Of a stretch of 64,000 nucleotides of DNA, positions 15,319 to 23,506 are shown in pieces. Both the position numbers and the translations under genes were made by a program. The stretch is from Trueperaceae bacterium (GTDB lineage Bacteria; Deinococcota; Deinococci; Deinococcales; Trueperaceae). The notes beneath the pieces were generated by a model that worked only from the letters and a program-made list of their open reading frames with translations, ran no database searches and had not been told where the DNA came from. Where the stretch lies: assembly GCA_036381035.1 (NCBI GenBank), contig DASVDQ010000047.1:1-64000 (forward strand), in the 5' to 3' direction. Each line of letters begins with the position of its first letter. Positions within the stretch are counted from its first letter, which is position 1.

Positions 15319-16212
15319 TCAGCGCCTGCCGCGGAGCTGCGGGTCGAGCGCGTCGCGCAGGCCGTCGCCCAGTAGGTTGAAGCCTATTACCGCCAGGAAG
15401 ATGGCCAAGCCGGGGAACGTGGTGACGGACGCCTGCGTGAAGATGTAGTTGCGGCCCTCGCCGAGCATCGCGCCCCACTCGGGGGTCGGCGGCTGGACGC
15501 CGAGGCCGAGGAACCCCAGGCCCGCGGCGGTGAGGATCGTCGAGCCCATGCTGAGGGTCGCCTGCACGATCACCGGCGCGAGGGCGTTGGGCAGCACGTG
15601 CCGCCACAGCACGCGCCGTCCCGGAGCGCCGAGCGCCATGGAGGCCTCTATGTAGCTGACCTCGCGGATCGACAACACGGAGCTCCGCACCAGCCGGGCG
15701 AAGCGTGGGATCGTCGAGATGCCCACGGCCACGATCACGTTCGTGAGCCCCACGCCGAGCAGCGCCACCAGCGTGAGGGCGAGCAGGAACGTCGTGAACG
15801 AGAGCATCAGGTCCATGACGCGCTGGATCACCAGGTCGACCGTGCCCCGGTAGAACCCGGACACCACGCCCAGCGGCACCCCCACCACGAGGCCGACGCC
15901 CACGGCGATGGCCCCGATGAACAGGGTCAGGCGCGCGCCGAAGAGGATTCGGGCCAGGATGTCCCTGCCGAGCTGGTCGGTGCCGAGCGGGTGCTGCAGG
16001 GACGGCGCCTGCAGGACGGCGCGGAGGTCCTGACGCACGGGGTCCCACGGCGTGAGCACCGGGGCGAGCACGCCGGCGAGGACGAGGAGCGCCACCAGCA
16101 CGGCGCCGGTGACGGCGCTGGGGCTGCGGAGCAGGCGGCGGAGCGTCTCGGCGCCGAGCGAGGCCGCGGGACGCGCCTCCTCGAAGGCCCCGATGGCCGC
16201 GCTCTCAGCCAT
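15319..16212 (-). CDS. dppC: Oligopeptide-type ABC transporter permease (DppC/OppC family)
   Basis: A 297-residue inner-membrane permease with six predicted helices. An N-terminal OppC_N segment leads into the family signature HPLGTDQLGRDILARILFGA. The cytoplasmic ATPase-coupling EAA-type loop reads EASMALGAPGRRVLWRHVLP. The end carries GLGFLGLGVQPPTPEWGAML, typical of DppC. It is the last gene of a binding protein-DppB-DppC operon, 56 bp after dppB. No DppD/DppF ATPase is encoded here, so it must use ATPases from another locus. Substrate range (peptides, opines, nickel complexes or sugars) cannot be read from the permease. Confidence 0.92.
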   Translation of the reverse strand: MAESAAIGAFEEARPAASLGAETLRRLLRSPSAVTGAVLVALLVLAGVLAPVLTPWDPVRQDLRAVLQAPSLQHPLGTDQLGRDILARILFGARLTLFIGAIAVGVGLVVGVPLGVVSGFYRGTVDLVIQRVMDLMLSFTTFLLALTLVALLGVGLTNVIVAVGISTIPRFARLVRSSVLSIREVSYIEASMALGAPGRRVLWRHVLPNALAPVIVQATLSMGSTILTAAGLGFLGLGVQPPTPEWGAMLGEGRNYIFTQASVTTFPGLAIFLAVIGFNLLGDGLRDALDPQLRGRR

Positions 16213-16268
16213 CGCCTAGCCTCGCGGCGCGAGCCGCCCGGCGGTGGCGCGGCAGGGGCGAGGCGGCC

Positions 16269-17189
16269 CTAGCCATAGCGCACCCTGGGGTCGATGACCC
16301 CGTAGAACAGGTCGACGGCCAGGTTCACCAGCGCGAAGAGGAGCGCGAACACGATGACGAGGCCCTGTACCGTGGGGTAGTCGCGGGCGAAGATCGAGTC
16401 CACCAGCAGGCGTCCCAGGCCGGGCCAGGCGAAGACGGTCTCGGTGAGGATCGCGCCGCCGAGCAGCTCGCCGAACTGGAGGCCTATGACCGTGACGACG
16501 GGGGCGAGGGCGTTGCGCAGGGCGTGCCGCCACACCACGGAGCGCTCCGTCGAGCCCTTGGCCACAGCGGTCCTGATGTAGTCCTGGTGCAGTACCTCGA
16601 GCATGCTCGAGCGCGTGATGCGGGCGATGAACGCCATCGAGAAGAACGCCAGCGTGGCCGCCGGCAGCACCAGCGAGAGCGGCCCCTCGGCGCCGGCCGC
16701 CGGCAGCCAGCGCAGGCGTATCGAGAAGACGATGATCAGCATCAGGCCCAGCCAGTAGACGGGCATGCTGATGCCGAAGAGCACCACGGTCGAGACGAGC
16801 AGGTCGGCCAGGCGGCCCGCCCGCACCGCGGCGAAGGTGCCCAGCGGCACGCCGATCGCCACGGCGAGCACCGTGCTGGCGAAGGCGAGCGTCAGCGTGG
16901 CGGGGAAGCGGGCGCCGATCTCGACGGTCACGCTGTTCGAGGTGCGCGCCGACGTGCCGAGGTCGCCCTGCACCAGGTCGCCGAGGAAGATCACGCCCTG
17001 GCGCCACAGTGGCTGGTCCAGCCCCAGCCGCGTGCGCAGGCGCTCGACGTCCTGCTGGGACGCCAGCACCCCGGCTATGACCCTGGCGGGGTCGCCCGGC
17101 AGCAGCCGCACCATCAAGAAGACGGTGACGGCGACGAAGAGGACCGTCACCGCCACGCCGACGAGCCGCTGGAGCAGGTAGGACGTCAA
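16269..17189 (-). CDS. dppB: Oligopeptide-type ABC transporter permease (DppB/OppB family)
   Basis: A 306-residue inner-membrane permease. The DppB N-terminus is clear (LLQRLVGVAVTVLFVAVTVF, then VRLLPGDPARVIAG). A periplasmic segment precedes the coupling loop, which reads RTAVAKGSTERSVVWRHALR. The C-terminus VNLAVDLFYGVIDPRVRYG is diagnostic. It pairs with the downstream DppC-type permease. Between it and the upstream binding-protein gene lies a strong hairpin (17235-17268) that probably lowers its expression relative to the binding protein. Confidence 0.93.
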   Translation of the reverse strand: MTSYLLQRLVGVAVTVLFVAVTVFLMVRLLPGDPARVIAGVLASQQDVERLRTRLGLDQPLWRQGVIFLGDLVQGDLGTSARTSNSVTVEIGARFPATLTLAFASTVLAVAIGVPLGTFAAVRAGRLADLLVSTVVLFGISMPVYWLGLMLIIVFSIRLRWLPAAGAEGPLSLVLPAATLAFFSMAFIARITRSSMLEVLHQDYIRTAVAKGSTERSVVWRHALRNALAPVVTVIGLQFGELLGGAILTETVFAWPGLGRLLVDSIFARDYPTVQGLVIVFALLFALVNLAVDLFYGVIDPRVRYG

Positions 17190-17234
17190 CTGGACCTCAG
17201 AACCGCGCCCTCGCGCCGATCAGGCGGCGGCGAG

Positions 17235-17268
17235 AGCGGGGCGCGGGAGGATGACCCCGCGCCCCGCT
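17235..17268 (-). terminator. Intra-operon hairpin after the first dipeptide-binding protein gene
   Basis: A 13-bp perfect stem (AGCGGGGCGCGGG with its complement) and an eight-base loop start 8 bp past the binding-protein stop codon. There is no T-tract. It is best read as an mRNA-stabilising element or partial terminator that keeps binding-protein mRNA above permease mRNA. Confidence 0.65.
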
Positions 17269-17275
17269 GGCGACC

Positions 17276-18805
17276 TCAGTCGGCCGGCCGCGCGTAGATG
17301 GCGTAGAACTTCTCGTTCGGCAGGCCGGAGACGTTCGTCACGTCGGCCGAGTGCACGATCGGGAACCGCTGCACCCACAGGAAGATCCAGGGGGCGTCGT
17401 CCCAGATCAGGCGCGCGGCCTGTCCGTAGAGGTCGGCGCGCTGCGCCTCGTCCACGGTGGAGTTCGCCTGCGCGATGAGCTCCTCGACCTCGGGGTTCGT
17501 GTAGAACGACGTGGCCAGGCCGGCCGGCGGGTGCTGCGACTGCTGGAACTGCAGCATCTGCTGCGAGGCGTCGAGGTACGCCGGCGCCCAGCCGAGCAGG
17601 TGGAGCTGCGTCTCGTTCGACTCGGCGCCCTGCGTGATCGTGCCGACGTACGTGGGCCAGTCCGTGGTGCGCACGTTCGCGGTGATGCCGACGTCGGCGA
17701 GGTAGTTCGCGATCGCTTGGGACGCGGGGAAGTCCTGCACGTAGCGGCCGGTGGGCGACATGAAGTCGAGCGTGAGCTCGCCCGGCTCGACGCCCGCCTC
17801 CGCGAGCAGCTCGCGGGCCCGCTCCGGGTCGTACTCGTAGGCGCCTATCGACGTGTAGCCGAAGAGGCTAGGCGCCATCGGGGAGTCCATGACGTCGGCG
17901 GCGCCGAAGAGGATGCCCTGGACGATCGCCTCCTTGTCGACGGCGTAGTTGAGGGCCTGACGCACGCGCTTGTCGTCGAGGGGCGGCTTGGTCGTGTTGA
18001 TCGCGATGAAGATCGTCCTGTCGCTGGGGCCGAACACGACCTCGACCGCCGGGTTCGCGTCGAGAGCCGGGATGTCGGACGCCGGCGGCAGGATGATCAT
18101 GTCCACCTGGCCGGCGAGGAGCAGGCTCTCGCGCGTCGTGGCCTCGGGGACGATCTGGAACACGACCTCGTCGTAGTAGGGCGCCTCGCCCCAGTAGTCC
18201 TCGAAGCGCCTCACGACGATCCGCTCGCCGAGGGCCCGGGACTCGAACGCGTAGGGGCCCGTGCCGACGGGGTGCGTGATGTTCTCGTACGAGTTGCCCT
18301 CCATGTCGACGGAGGCCGGCGAGATGATGGCCGCCGTCGTCTGCGTGAGGGCGCCGGCCATGTACGGGGAAGGCTGCGTGAGGTGGAGCCTGACGTGCAG
18401 GTCGTCGACGGCCTCGACGCTCTCGATGGGCGCGTAGGGGCCGCGCCGCGGCACGTTCACGTTCGGGTCGAGGAGGCGCTCGAAGTTCCACACGACGGCC
18501 TCGGCGTCGAAAGGCGTGCCGTCGTGGAACGTCACGCCCTCGCGCAGCGTGAGGTCCATGGTCAGGCCGTCAGCGGAGGTCGTCCACTCGGTCGCGAGCA
18601 CCGGCACCAGCGCGCCGTTCTCGTCGATGCCGATCAGCGTCTGCGCCATGTAGTCGACGATGTTGTCGATCGTCGTGGTGGTGCCCTGGACCGGGTCGAG
18701 CGAGTCGGCGTCGACGCCGATCGCGATCCGGAACGTCTCTTGAGCGAGCGCCGACCCGCCCAGGAGCAACGCGAGCACGAGCACTGCCTTCGGGAAACCG
18801 CGCAT
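17276..18805 (-). CDS. Extracellular solute-binding protein family 5 (peptide/opine type)
   Basis: A 509-residue exported binding protein. It has a Sec signal peptide (MRGFPKAVLVLALLLGGSALAQ) and then the family 5 start FRIAIGVDADSLDPVQGTTT. Next come the conserved segments LREGVTFHDGTPFDAEAVVWNFERL and THPVGTGPYAFESRA, described here in pieces. The C-terminal lobe has RYVQDFPASQAIANYLADVG. It captures ligand in the periplasm and hands it to the DppB/DppC permeases downstream. GGAGGTGG precedes the ATG at 18805. The divergent M24-family enzyme 214 bp away may act on the imported compound, suggesting N-acylated or guanidino-type amides rather than simple peptides, but that is inference. Confidence 0.93.
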   Translation of the reverse strand: MRGFPKAVLVLALLLGGSALAQETFRIAIGVDADSLDPVQGTTTTIDNIVDYMAQTLIGIDENGALVPVLATEWTTSADGLTMDLTLREGVTFHDGTPFDAEAVVWNFERLLDPNVNVPRRGPYAPIESVEAVDDLHVRLHLTQPSPYMAGALTQTTAAIISPASVDMEGNSYENITHPVGTGPYAFESRALGERIVVRRFEDYWGEAPYYDEVVFQIVPEATTRESLLLAGQVDMIILPPASDIPALDANPAVEVVFGPSDRTIFIAINTTKPPLDDKRVRQALNYAVDKEAIVQGILFGAADVMDSPMAPSLFGYTSIGAYEYDPERARELLAEAGVEPGELTLDFMSPTGRYVQDFPASQAIANYLADVGITANVRTTDWPTYVGTITQGAESNETQLHLLGWAPAYLDASQQMLQFQQSQHPPAGLATSFYTNPEVEELIAQANSTVDEAQRADLYGQAARLIWDDAPWIFLWVQRFPIVHSADVTNVSGLPNEKFYAIYARPAD

Positions 18806-19019
18806 ATGGACCACCTCCCAAGCTGACTGCGTGCTTGAACGCCCTTTGATATCAGATTCTCGCGAACGACGTGCGGCGCGGCGGGCGCAGCGGCCCTGGC
18901 GCGGCCCGCTAGCAGGCGGAGCGCCGGGCGAGGCCCCTGCCCTCCAGCGCCTGGGTCGCGGCGCGCCGGCGCCCACGGCGGGCGACCGAGCCGGTCGCGG
19001 CGCGGTACGCTTCTCCCTC

Positions 19020-20234
19020 ATGAGGACAGACGTCAGCGCCCAGGAGACCCCGCCGTTCGACCCGGCCCCGCCGATCGCCGACGCCGAGAGGCGGGAGCGG
19101 GCGCGGCGGCTGTTCGAGTTCGTGCCTCGGGACCTCGACGCCGTCGTGCTGTTCGACGAGCAGTACGTCCAGTACTACGCCGGTTTCGTCTTCATCCCTA
19201 CCGAGCGGCCGATCGCCGTCGCGATCACGCGCGACGGCGCCCGCACGCTGCTGGTGCCGCGGCTCGAGCGGGAGCACGCGGAACAGACCTGCCAGGTGGA
19301 GGAGGTCCTCGCCTACCCGGAGTACCCGGGCGAGAAGCACCCTCTGCGGGTGCTGGCCGACCACCTCAGGGCGCGGGGCGTCGCGCGCGTCGGCGCGGAC
19401 CACGACGGCTACCCGGTCGTGATGGGCTTCCGTCCCTACCCGCTCTCGAGCCAGCTCGAGGTGACGCTCGTCTCACCGCAGGTCGACAGGCAGATGGCGC
19501 TGAAGAGCGAGTCCGAGCTGAGGCTGATACGCGAGAGCGCCTGGTGGGGCGACCACGCGCACCGGCTGCTGCAGCGGTACACGCGCCCGGGCCTCACCGA
19601 GACCGAGGTCGTGGGCCGCGCCTGCAAGGAGGCCACCGCGCGCATGCGCGAGTGGCGCGGCGCGTACCGCAAGCTCAACCGCTGGATCGACGGCGCCCTG
19701 GCCGTGTACCGCGGGCAGATCGGCCCGAACGGCGCGCTGCCGCACGCGATGACCATCGACGCCACGTTCGAGGTGGGCCAGACGCTCGTCACCGGGGCCT
19801 CGGCCGACGCCCAGGGCTACATCTCCGAGCTCGAGAGGACGATGTTCGTCGGCGAGCCGTCGGCCGAGCAGCGCCGCTACTTCGGCCACATGATGGCGCT
19901 GCAAGAGACCGCGTTCGAGGCGATCCGTCCGGGCGCCCGCGCCGCCGACGTCGACAGGGCGGTGCGCGCGTACTACGACCGCGAGGGGTTGTGGGAGCAG
20001 TGGCGCCACCACGTGGGCCACGGGCTCGGGCAGCGCATCCACGAGAGCCCGTTCCTCGACGTCGGCGACGACACGGTCCTCGAGCCCGGCATGGTCCTCT
20101 CGGTCGAGCCGGGCATCTACGTGCCCGGTCTCGGCGGCTTCCGCCACTCCGACACCGTGCTCGTCACGGAGACCGGCATCGAGATGCTCACGACCTACCC
20201 GCGCGAGCTGGAGGCCCTCGTCATCGAGGCCTGA
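19020..20234 (+). CDS. M24 (pita-bread fold) hydrolase, creatinase-like, with altered metal ligands
   Basis: A 404-residue protein with the two-domain layout of prolidase/creatinase. The N-terminal domain spans about 1-165; the C-terminal pita-bread domain starts at LKSESELRLIRESAWWGDHA. Canonical Xaa-Pro peptidases place two Asp metal ligands in a DxG...GYxSDxTRT block. Here the block reads GYISELERTMF (266-276), with Gly at the first Asp position and Glu270 at the second. The last Glu ligand is replaced by Ser in GGFRHSDTVLV. The catalytic-type histidine in HHVGHGLGQRIHE and the Glu in SVEPGIYVP are kept. GYxxxLERTxF is the form found in creatinase-like members, which hydrolyse C-N bonds without metal. 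A TACGCT box lies eight bases before the ATG and no Shine-Dalgarno is present. Confidence 0.82.
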   Translation: MRTDVSAQETPPFDPAPPIADAERRERARRLFEFVPRDLDAVVLFDEQYVQYYAGFVFIPTERPIAVAITRDGARTLLVPRLEREHAEQTCQVEEVLAYPEYPGEKHPLRVLADHLRARGVARVGADHDGYPVVMGFRPYPLSSQLEVTLVSPQVDRQMALKSESELRLIRESAWWGDHAHRLLQRYTRPGLTETEVVGRACKEATARMREWRGAYRKLNRWIDGALAVYRGQIGPNGALPHAMTIDATFEVGQTLVTGASADAQGYISELERTMFVGEPSAEQRRYFGHMMALQETAFEAIRPGARAADVDRAVRAYYDREGLWEQWRHHVGHGLGQRIHESPFLDVGDDTVLEPGMVLSVEPGIYVPGLGGFRHSDTVLVTETGIEMLTTYPRELEALVIEA

Positions 20235-20342
20235 CGGCCTGGCCGGGGACCTGGGTTGGTCGCGGCGCCGGCCGCGGGCCGCAGTCGGGGCGCCTCCGCA
20301 ACGGTCCAGCGGGGTCCCGCCGCTCGCAGGCTTCGGCAGCCC

Positions 20343-20807
20343 TCAGCCGCCCCGCCGCTCCCTGGCCTCCCGCCGGCGCCTCGCCGTCTCGTACGCCCCC
20401 ACCACGAGCGGCCAGACCTCGCGCCACGTCGCCTCGCTCGGGTTGAGGACGCACACCCAGCCCATCGGCGCGTAGACCGGATGGGGCATGAGCACGTCCA
20501 GCGCGGCGTGGTCGTGCCCCGTCTCCAGCACGCCCCAGTCTGGCCTTGGCGCCGGCACGGGGCCGAACCGCGCTGCGTACTCCGCCGGCCCCGCGGCCAC
20601 GCTGAAGCGGAACACGCCCGGCCGGTCGAGGCGCGCGACGCCGCCCTCGTGCTGGTCGTCGCGCGTCACGATGGTCGCGAACGGCAGCCTGTGGTCCGGC
20701 TCGGCCCCCTCCGGCCGGTAGTAGAAGAACCTGTCGCCCTCGTGCTCGAGCACCTCGAGCCCCGCGAGCTCCCTCCGCATCAGCTCGACGATCGCGTCCG
20801 CGTCCAT
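20343..20807 (-). CDS. DUF6194 family protein
   Basis: A 154-residue protein that matches the DUF6194 pattern: an N-terminal helix (MDADAIVELMRRELAGLEVL) and GDRFFYYRPEGAEPDHRLPF. The hallmark FATIVTRDDQHEGG leads to LDRPGVFRFSVAAG, and LMPHPVYAPMGWVCVLNPSE is near the end. The family has no known function; it is cytosolic and often occurs alone. The ATG at 20807 follows AGGAGGAGGG and is preferred over a frame that extends 33 codons upstream. Confidence 0.82.
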   Translation of the reverse strand: MDADAIVELMRRELAGLEVLEHEGDRFFYYRPEGAEPDHRLPFATIVTRDDQHEGGVARLDRPGVFRFSVAAGPAEYAARFGPVPAPRPDWGVLETGHDHAALDVLMPHPVYAPMGWVCVLNPSEATWREVWPLVVGAYETARRRREARERRGG

Positions 20808-20965
20808 GAGCCCTCCTCCTCTCGGGCGGTCGCCACGCCTGGTGGCGCCCCCTCCCGCCCGACGTTCCCTGAGCCGGATGTGGAACCCCCGGGGCACGGG
20901 CTTCATCCAGCCTTAACGTTCCCGATGCGGAGAGCGCGCAAGGTGGGCCGAGGAGGGCGGACGGC

Positions 20966-21622
20966 ATGGCGAGGCTCACCGCGGACGAGCGGGCGACCGA
21001 GTACCCGGGTGCCGAGCGCTTCATGCCGGGCACCACGACCCTGGCCGCGATGCGCGAGGCCGTGCAGGGCTGCCGCGGCTGCCCGCTCTACAGGGACGCC
21101 ACGCAGGCGGTGTTCGGCGAGGGTCGGGTCGGGGCGCGCCTGATGCTCGTCGGCGAGGTGCCCGGCGACGAGGAGGACCTGAGGGGCCGACCCTTCGTTG
21201 GTCCCGCCGGCAGGCTGCTCGACCAGGCCCTCGAGGAGGCGGGCATCGCGCGCGAGGACGCCTACCTCACGAACGTCGTCAAGCACTTCAAGTGGGAGCC
21301 GAGCGGCAAGCGGCGCATCCACAAGACGCCGAACCGCTGGGAGATCGCGGCGTGCATCCCGTGGCTCGACGCCGAGATCGCGCGCGTCTCGCCCGCGGTC
21401 CTCGTGGCCATGGGGGCGACGGCGGCGAAGGCGCTGTTCGGTCCGTCGCACCGGGTGTCGGTGCAGCACGGCCAGCCCGTGGCGTTCGACCGTGCCCCGT
21501 ACGCGACCTCGACGGTCCACCCTTCCGCGGTCCTCAGGCGCCCCACCGAGGAGGACAGGGTCGCCGAGTTCGAGCGGCTGGTGGCAGACCTGCGCAGCGT
21601 GGCGGCGGTGCTGGCGGGCTGA
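20966..21622 (+). CDS. udgX: UdgX-type uracil-DNA glycosylase (covalent uracil-DNA binding)
   Basis: A 218-residue member of the UdgX branch of the uracil-DNA glycosylase superfamily. Motif A reads GEVPGDEED (63-71). UdgX enzymes have an R-loop with KRRIH whose histidine attacks the abasic sugar and traps the enzyme on DNA; here it is KRRIHKTP with His119. Motif B is STVHPSAVLR (His185). Cluster cysteines Cys36, Cys39 and Cys130 are visible, but I do not see an obvious fourth one, and the Gln usual in motif A is Val65. GAGGAGGGCGG precedes the ATG. The role is repair or tolerance of deaminated cytosine. UdgX is best known in mycobacteria. Confidence 0.9.
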   Translation: MARLTADERATEYPGAERFMPGTTTLAAMREAVQGCRGCPLYRDATQAVFGEGRVGARLMLVGEVPGDEEDLRGRPFVGPAGRLLDQALEEAGIAREDAYLTNVVKHFKWEPSGKRRIHKTPNRWEIAACIPWLDAEIARVSPAVLVAMGATAAKALFGPSHRVSVQHGQPVAFDRAPYATSTVHPSAVLRRPTEEDRVAEFERLVADLRSVAAVLAG

Positions 21623-21634
21623 GGGCCCTCGCGC

Positions 21635-22081
21635 CTACTCCACGGCGCCGAGCGTCGCCTGGCCCCAGCCCGCGGCGCCGAGCGTCGCCGGCCACGGCGC
21701 CTCCCACATGCCGAAGGCGACGGCGGCGGCAACGAAGGCGAGGCCCAGCATCACCACCCGTGCCACCCACCGCCACGGGCTCTCGGGCGGCGTGACGTGC
21801 TCGGTGCCGCGTCCGCGGCCCTCGCGCCAGACCTCGCGTACCGGGGAGGCGGCCACGCGCTGGCTCACCGACCAGGCCGCCGCGGCCAGCAGGAGCGACA
21901 CGGCGTAGACGCCGTACATCTCCTCGCGCGGCCCCGCGACGAGCGCCGCCGCGGCACCGACGCCGACGAGCGCTGAGGACGCCACCAGGCGGGCACGGGA
22001 CTCGGGGCGGACCACGCTCAGCAGGGCCGTGACGAGGGCGCCGAGGGTCGCGAGCAGCTCGAGCGCGTGGAGGTCCGCCAC
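21635..22081 (-). CDS. Predicted membrane protein of unknown function
   Basis: A 148-residue hydrophobic protein with about four predicted helices (ELLATLGALVTALLSVV, LVASSALVGVGAAAALVAG, MYGVYAVSLLLAAAAWSV, WVARVVMLGLAFVAAAVAFG). A charged loop of about 25 residues, RVAASPVREVWREGRGRG onward, separates helices three and four. I do not recognise the family. The C-terminus contains a short internal duplication (TLGAAGWGQATLGAVE, encoded by two GGCGCCGAGCGTCGCC repeats). It converges on udgX with a 12-bp gap. Codon use looks normal for the window. Confidence 0.6.
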   Translation of the reverse strand: MADLHALELLATLGALVTALLSVVRPESRARLVASSALVGVGAAAALVAGPREEMYGVYAVSLLLAAAAWSVSQRVAASPVREVWREGRGRGTEHVTPPESPWRWVARVVMLGLAFVAAAVAFGMWEAPWPATLGAAGWGQATLGAVE

Positions 22082-22112
22082 GCGGCACAGACTACAGGCG
22101 CGCCGCCGGGCT

Positions 22113-22589
22113 CTAGGAGGTGCCGGCTCGCAGTCGTCCGCGGCGCCAGAGGCGCATGCCGGTGTCGACGAGGCGCACGTGCGGCAGCGACCCCACCTCG
22201 TCGAGCGGGAACCAGCGCACGTCGTCGGTCGAGCCGTCCACCTCGACGCGGAGGTCGCCGGCGACGATGCGGCCCTCGTAGACGATCCGCAGGGAGTGGA
22301 AGGGCCGGCGCGGACGCCCGGGTCCCAGGTCGCCGGCCCTGAAGTGGTCGCTGTGGGTGCCCAGGACGTCGACGAGCTCGATGACGTAGCCGGTCTCCTC
22401 GAGCACCTCGCGCACCGCGGCCGCCTCCGGGTCCTCGCCCGCCTCGAGGCCGCCGCCGGGCAGCGTCCACGCCGACTCGAGCCCCGCGGTGTAGTGGAGC
22501 TGGCTCGGGTCCGGCACCCAGTGGCTGAGGAGGACCTGCCCGTCCCTGACGATCACCGCGTACGCGCCGACCCGCGTGTCGAAGTCCAC
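22113..22589 (-). CDS. Nudix hydrolase
   Basis: A 158-residue Nudix-fold hydrolase. The Nudix box is complete (GGGLEAGEDPEAAAVREVLE, continuing ETGY) at about residues 45-68, with the REVLEET metal-binding glutamates. It would cleave a nucleoside diphosphate linked to another moiety; the specific substrate is not evident. The strand YAVIVRDGQVLLSHWVPD and the LHYTAG loop before the box resemble housekeeping ADP-ribose or NTP pyrophosphatase members. It is encoded just upstream of the membrane-protein gene on the same strand, 31 bp apart. Confidence 0.9.
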   Translation of the reverse strand: MDFDTRVGAYAVIVRDGQVLLSHWVPDPSQLHYTAGLESAWTLPGGGLEAGEDPEAAAVREVLEETGYVIELVDVLGTHSDHFRAGDLGPGRPRRPFHSLRIVYEGRIVAGDLRVEVDGSTDDVRWFPLDEVGSLPHVRLVDTGMRLWRRGRLRAGTS

Positions 22590-22621
22590 CGGCCGATCCT
22601 AGGCTGCCGAGCCCAGGTCCC

Positions 22622-23506
22622 TCACTCCCCGGCCACGGCGGTGAGGCCGGCCACGAAGTGGTCGATGAAGAACGTGTAGAGCACGGCGACGGGGATGCTG
22701 GCGATGAGCGCGCCCGCGAGGAGCGGTCCCCAACGGAAGACGTCGCCGCGCACGAGCTCGGTGGGCACGCCGATCGAGACGGTCTTCTGGGCCGAGTCCT
22801 GCACGAACGTGAGGGCGTAGACGAACTCGCTGGTCGACAGCGTGAACGCGAACACGACGATCGTGAGGATGCCGGGCACGGCCAGCGGCAGCACGGCGCG
22901 CACGAACGCGCCGATGCGGGAGTAGCCGTCGACCATCGCCTGCTCCTCGATGTCCTTCGGTATGCCCTTGAAGAAGCCCATCATCAGCCAGGTGCAGAAC
23001 GGCACCGTGAACGTCGGGTAGGCGACGACCAGCGCCCAGATCGAGTTCTGCAGGCCGAGCGCCGCGATCACCTTGGCGAAGGGGAGGAAGAGAAGGGTGG
23101 GCGGCACGAGGTAGGTGAGGAAGATGCCGATGCCCAGCACCTCGCCCCAGCTGCCCGCCAGGCGCGCCAGGCTGTACGCCGCCGGCACGGCCAGCAGCAG
23201 CGTGATCACGACGACGAGCCCGCCGACCATGAACGAGTTGAGGAGCCAGCGCACGAACAGCGTGTCGGCGAAGAGCAGCCTCACGTGGTCGAACGTCGGC
23301 GCCTGCGCGTACCAGAACGGGTTCGCGTTCGGATCGAAGAGGTTCGGGTTCTGCTTGAACGTCGTGATGAGCATGACGTAGAAGGGCAGAGCCGCGAACA
23401 GCGTGAAGATCGCGACGGCCAGGTAGAACGCCGTGCGCGAGGCGACACGTCCGACGCCCCGTCCGCGACCTGTCCTCCTGGGGAGCGCGGCGGTGGTGGT
23501 CGCCAT
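22622..23506 (-). CDS. Sugar-type ABC transporter permease (MalG/UgpE family)
   Basis: A 294-residue inner-membrane permease with six predicted helices and the carbohydrate-uptake-1 EAA loop (EEQAMVDGYSRIGAFVRAVL). The N-terminus FYLAVAIFTLFAALPFYVML and the TTFKQNPNLFDPNANPFWY segment are typical of MalG-like proteins. Its ATG shares one base with the stop of the MalF-like gene (TGATG), so both are made together. It is the last gene of an operon with order binding protein, ATPase, MalF-like, MalG-like. The ligand may be a sugar, polyol or glycerol-phosphate diester. Confidence 0.92.
   Translation of the reverse strand: MATTTAALPRRTGRGRGVGRVASRTAFYLAVAIFTLFAALPFYVMLITTFKQNPNLFDPNANPFWYAQAPTFDHVRLLFADTLFVRWLLNSFMVGGLVVVITLLLAVPAAYSLARLAGSWGEVLGIGIFLTYLVPPTLLFLPFAKVIAALGLQNSIWALVVAYPTFTVPFCTWLMMGFFKGIPKDIEEQAMVDGYSRIGAFVRAVLPLAVPGILTIVVFAFTLSTSEFVYALTFVQDSAQKTVSIGVPTELVRGDVFRWGPLLAGALIASIPVAVLYTFFIDHFVAGLTAVAGE

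Noticed and set aside
20807-20906. N-terminal extension of the DUF6194 protein
   Set aside because: The Shine-Dalgarno AGGAGGAGGG and the family boundary both place the start at 20807.
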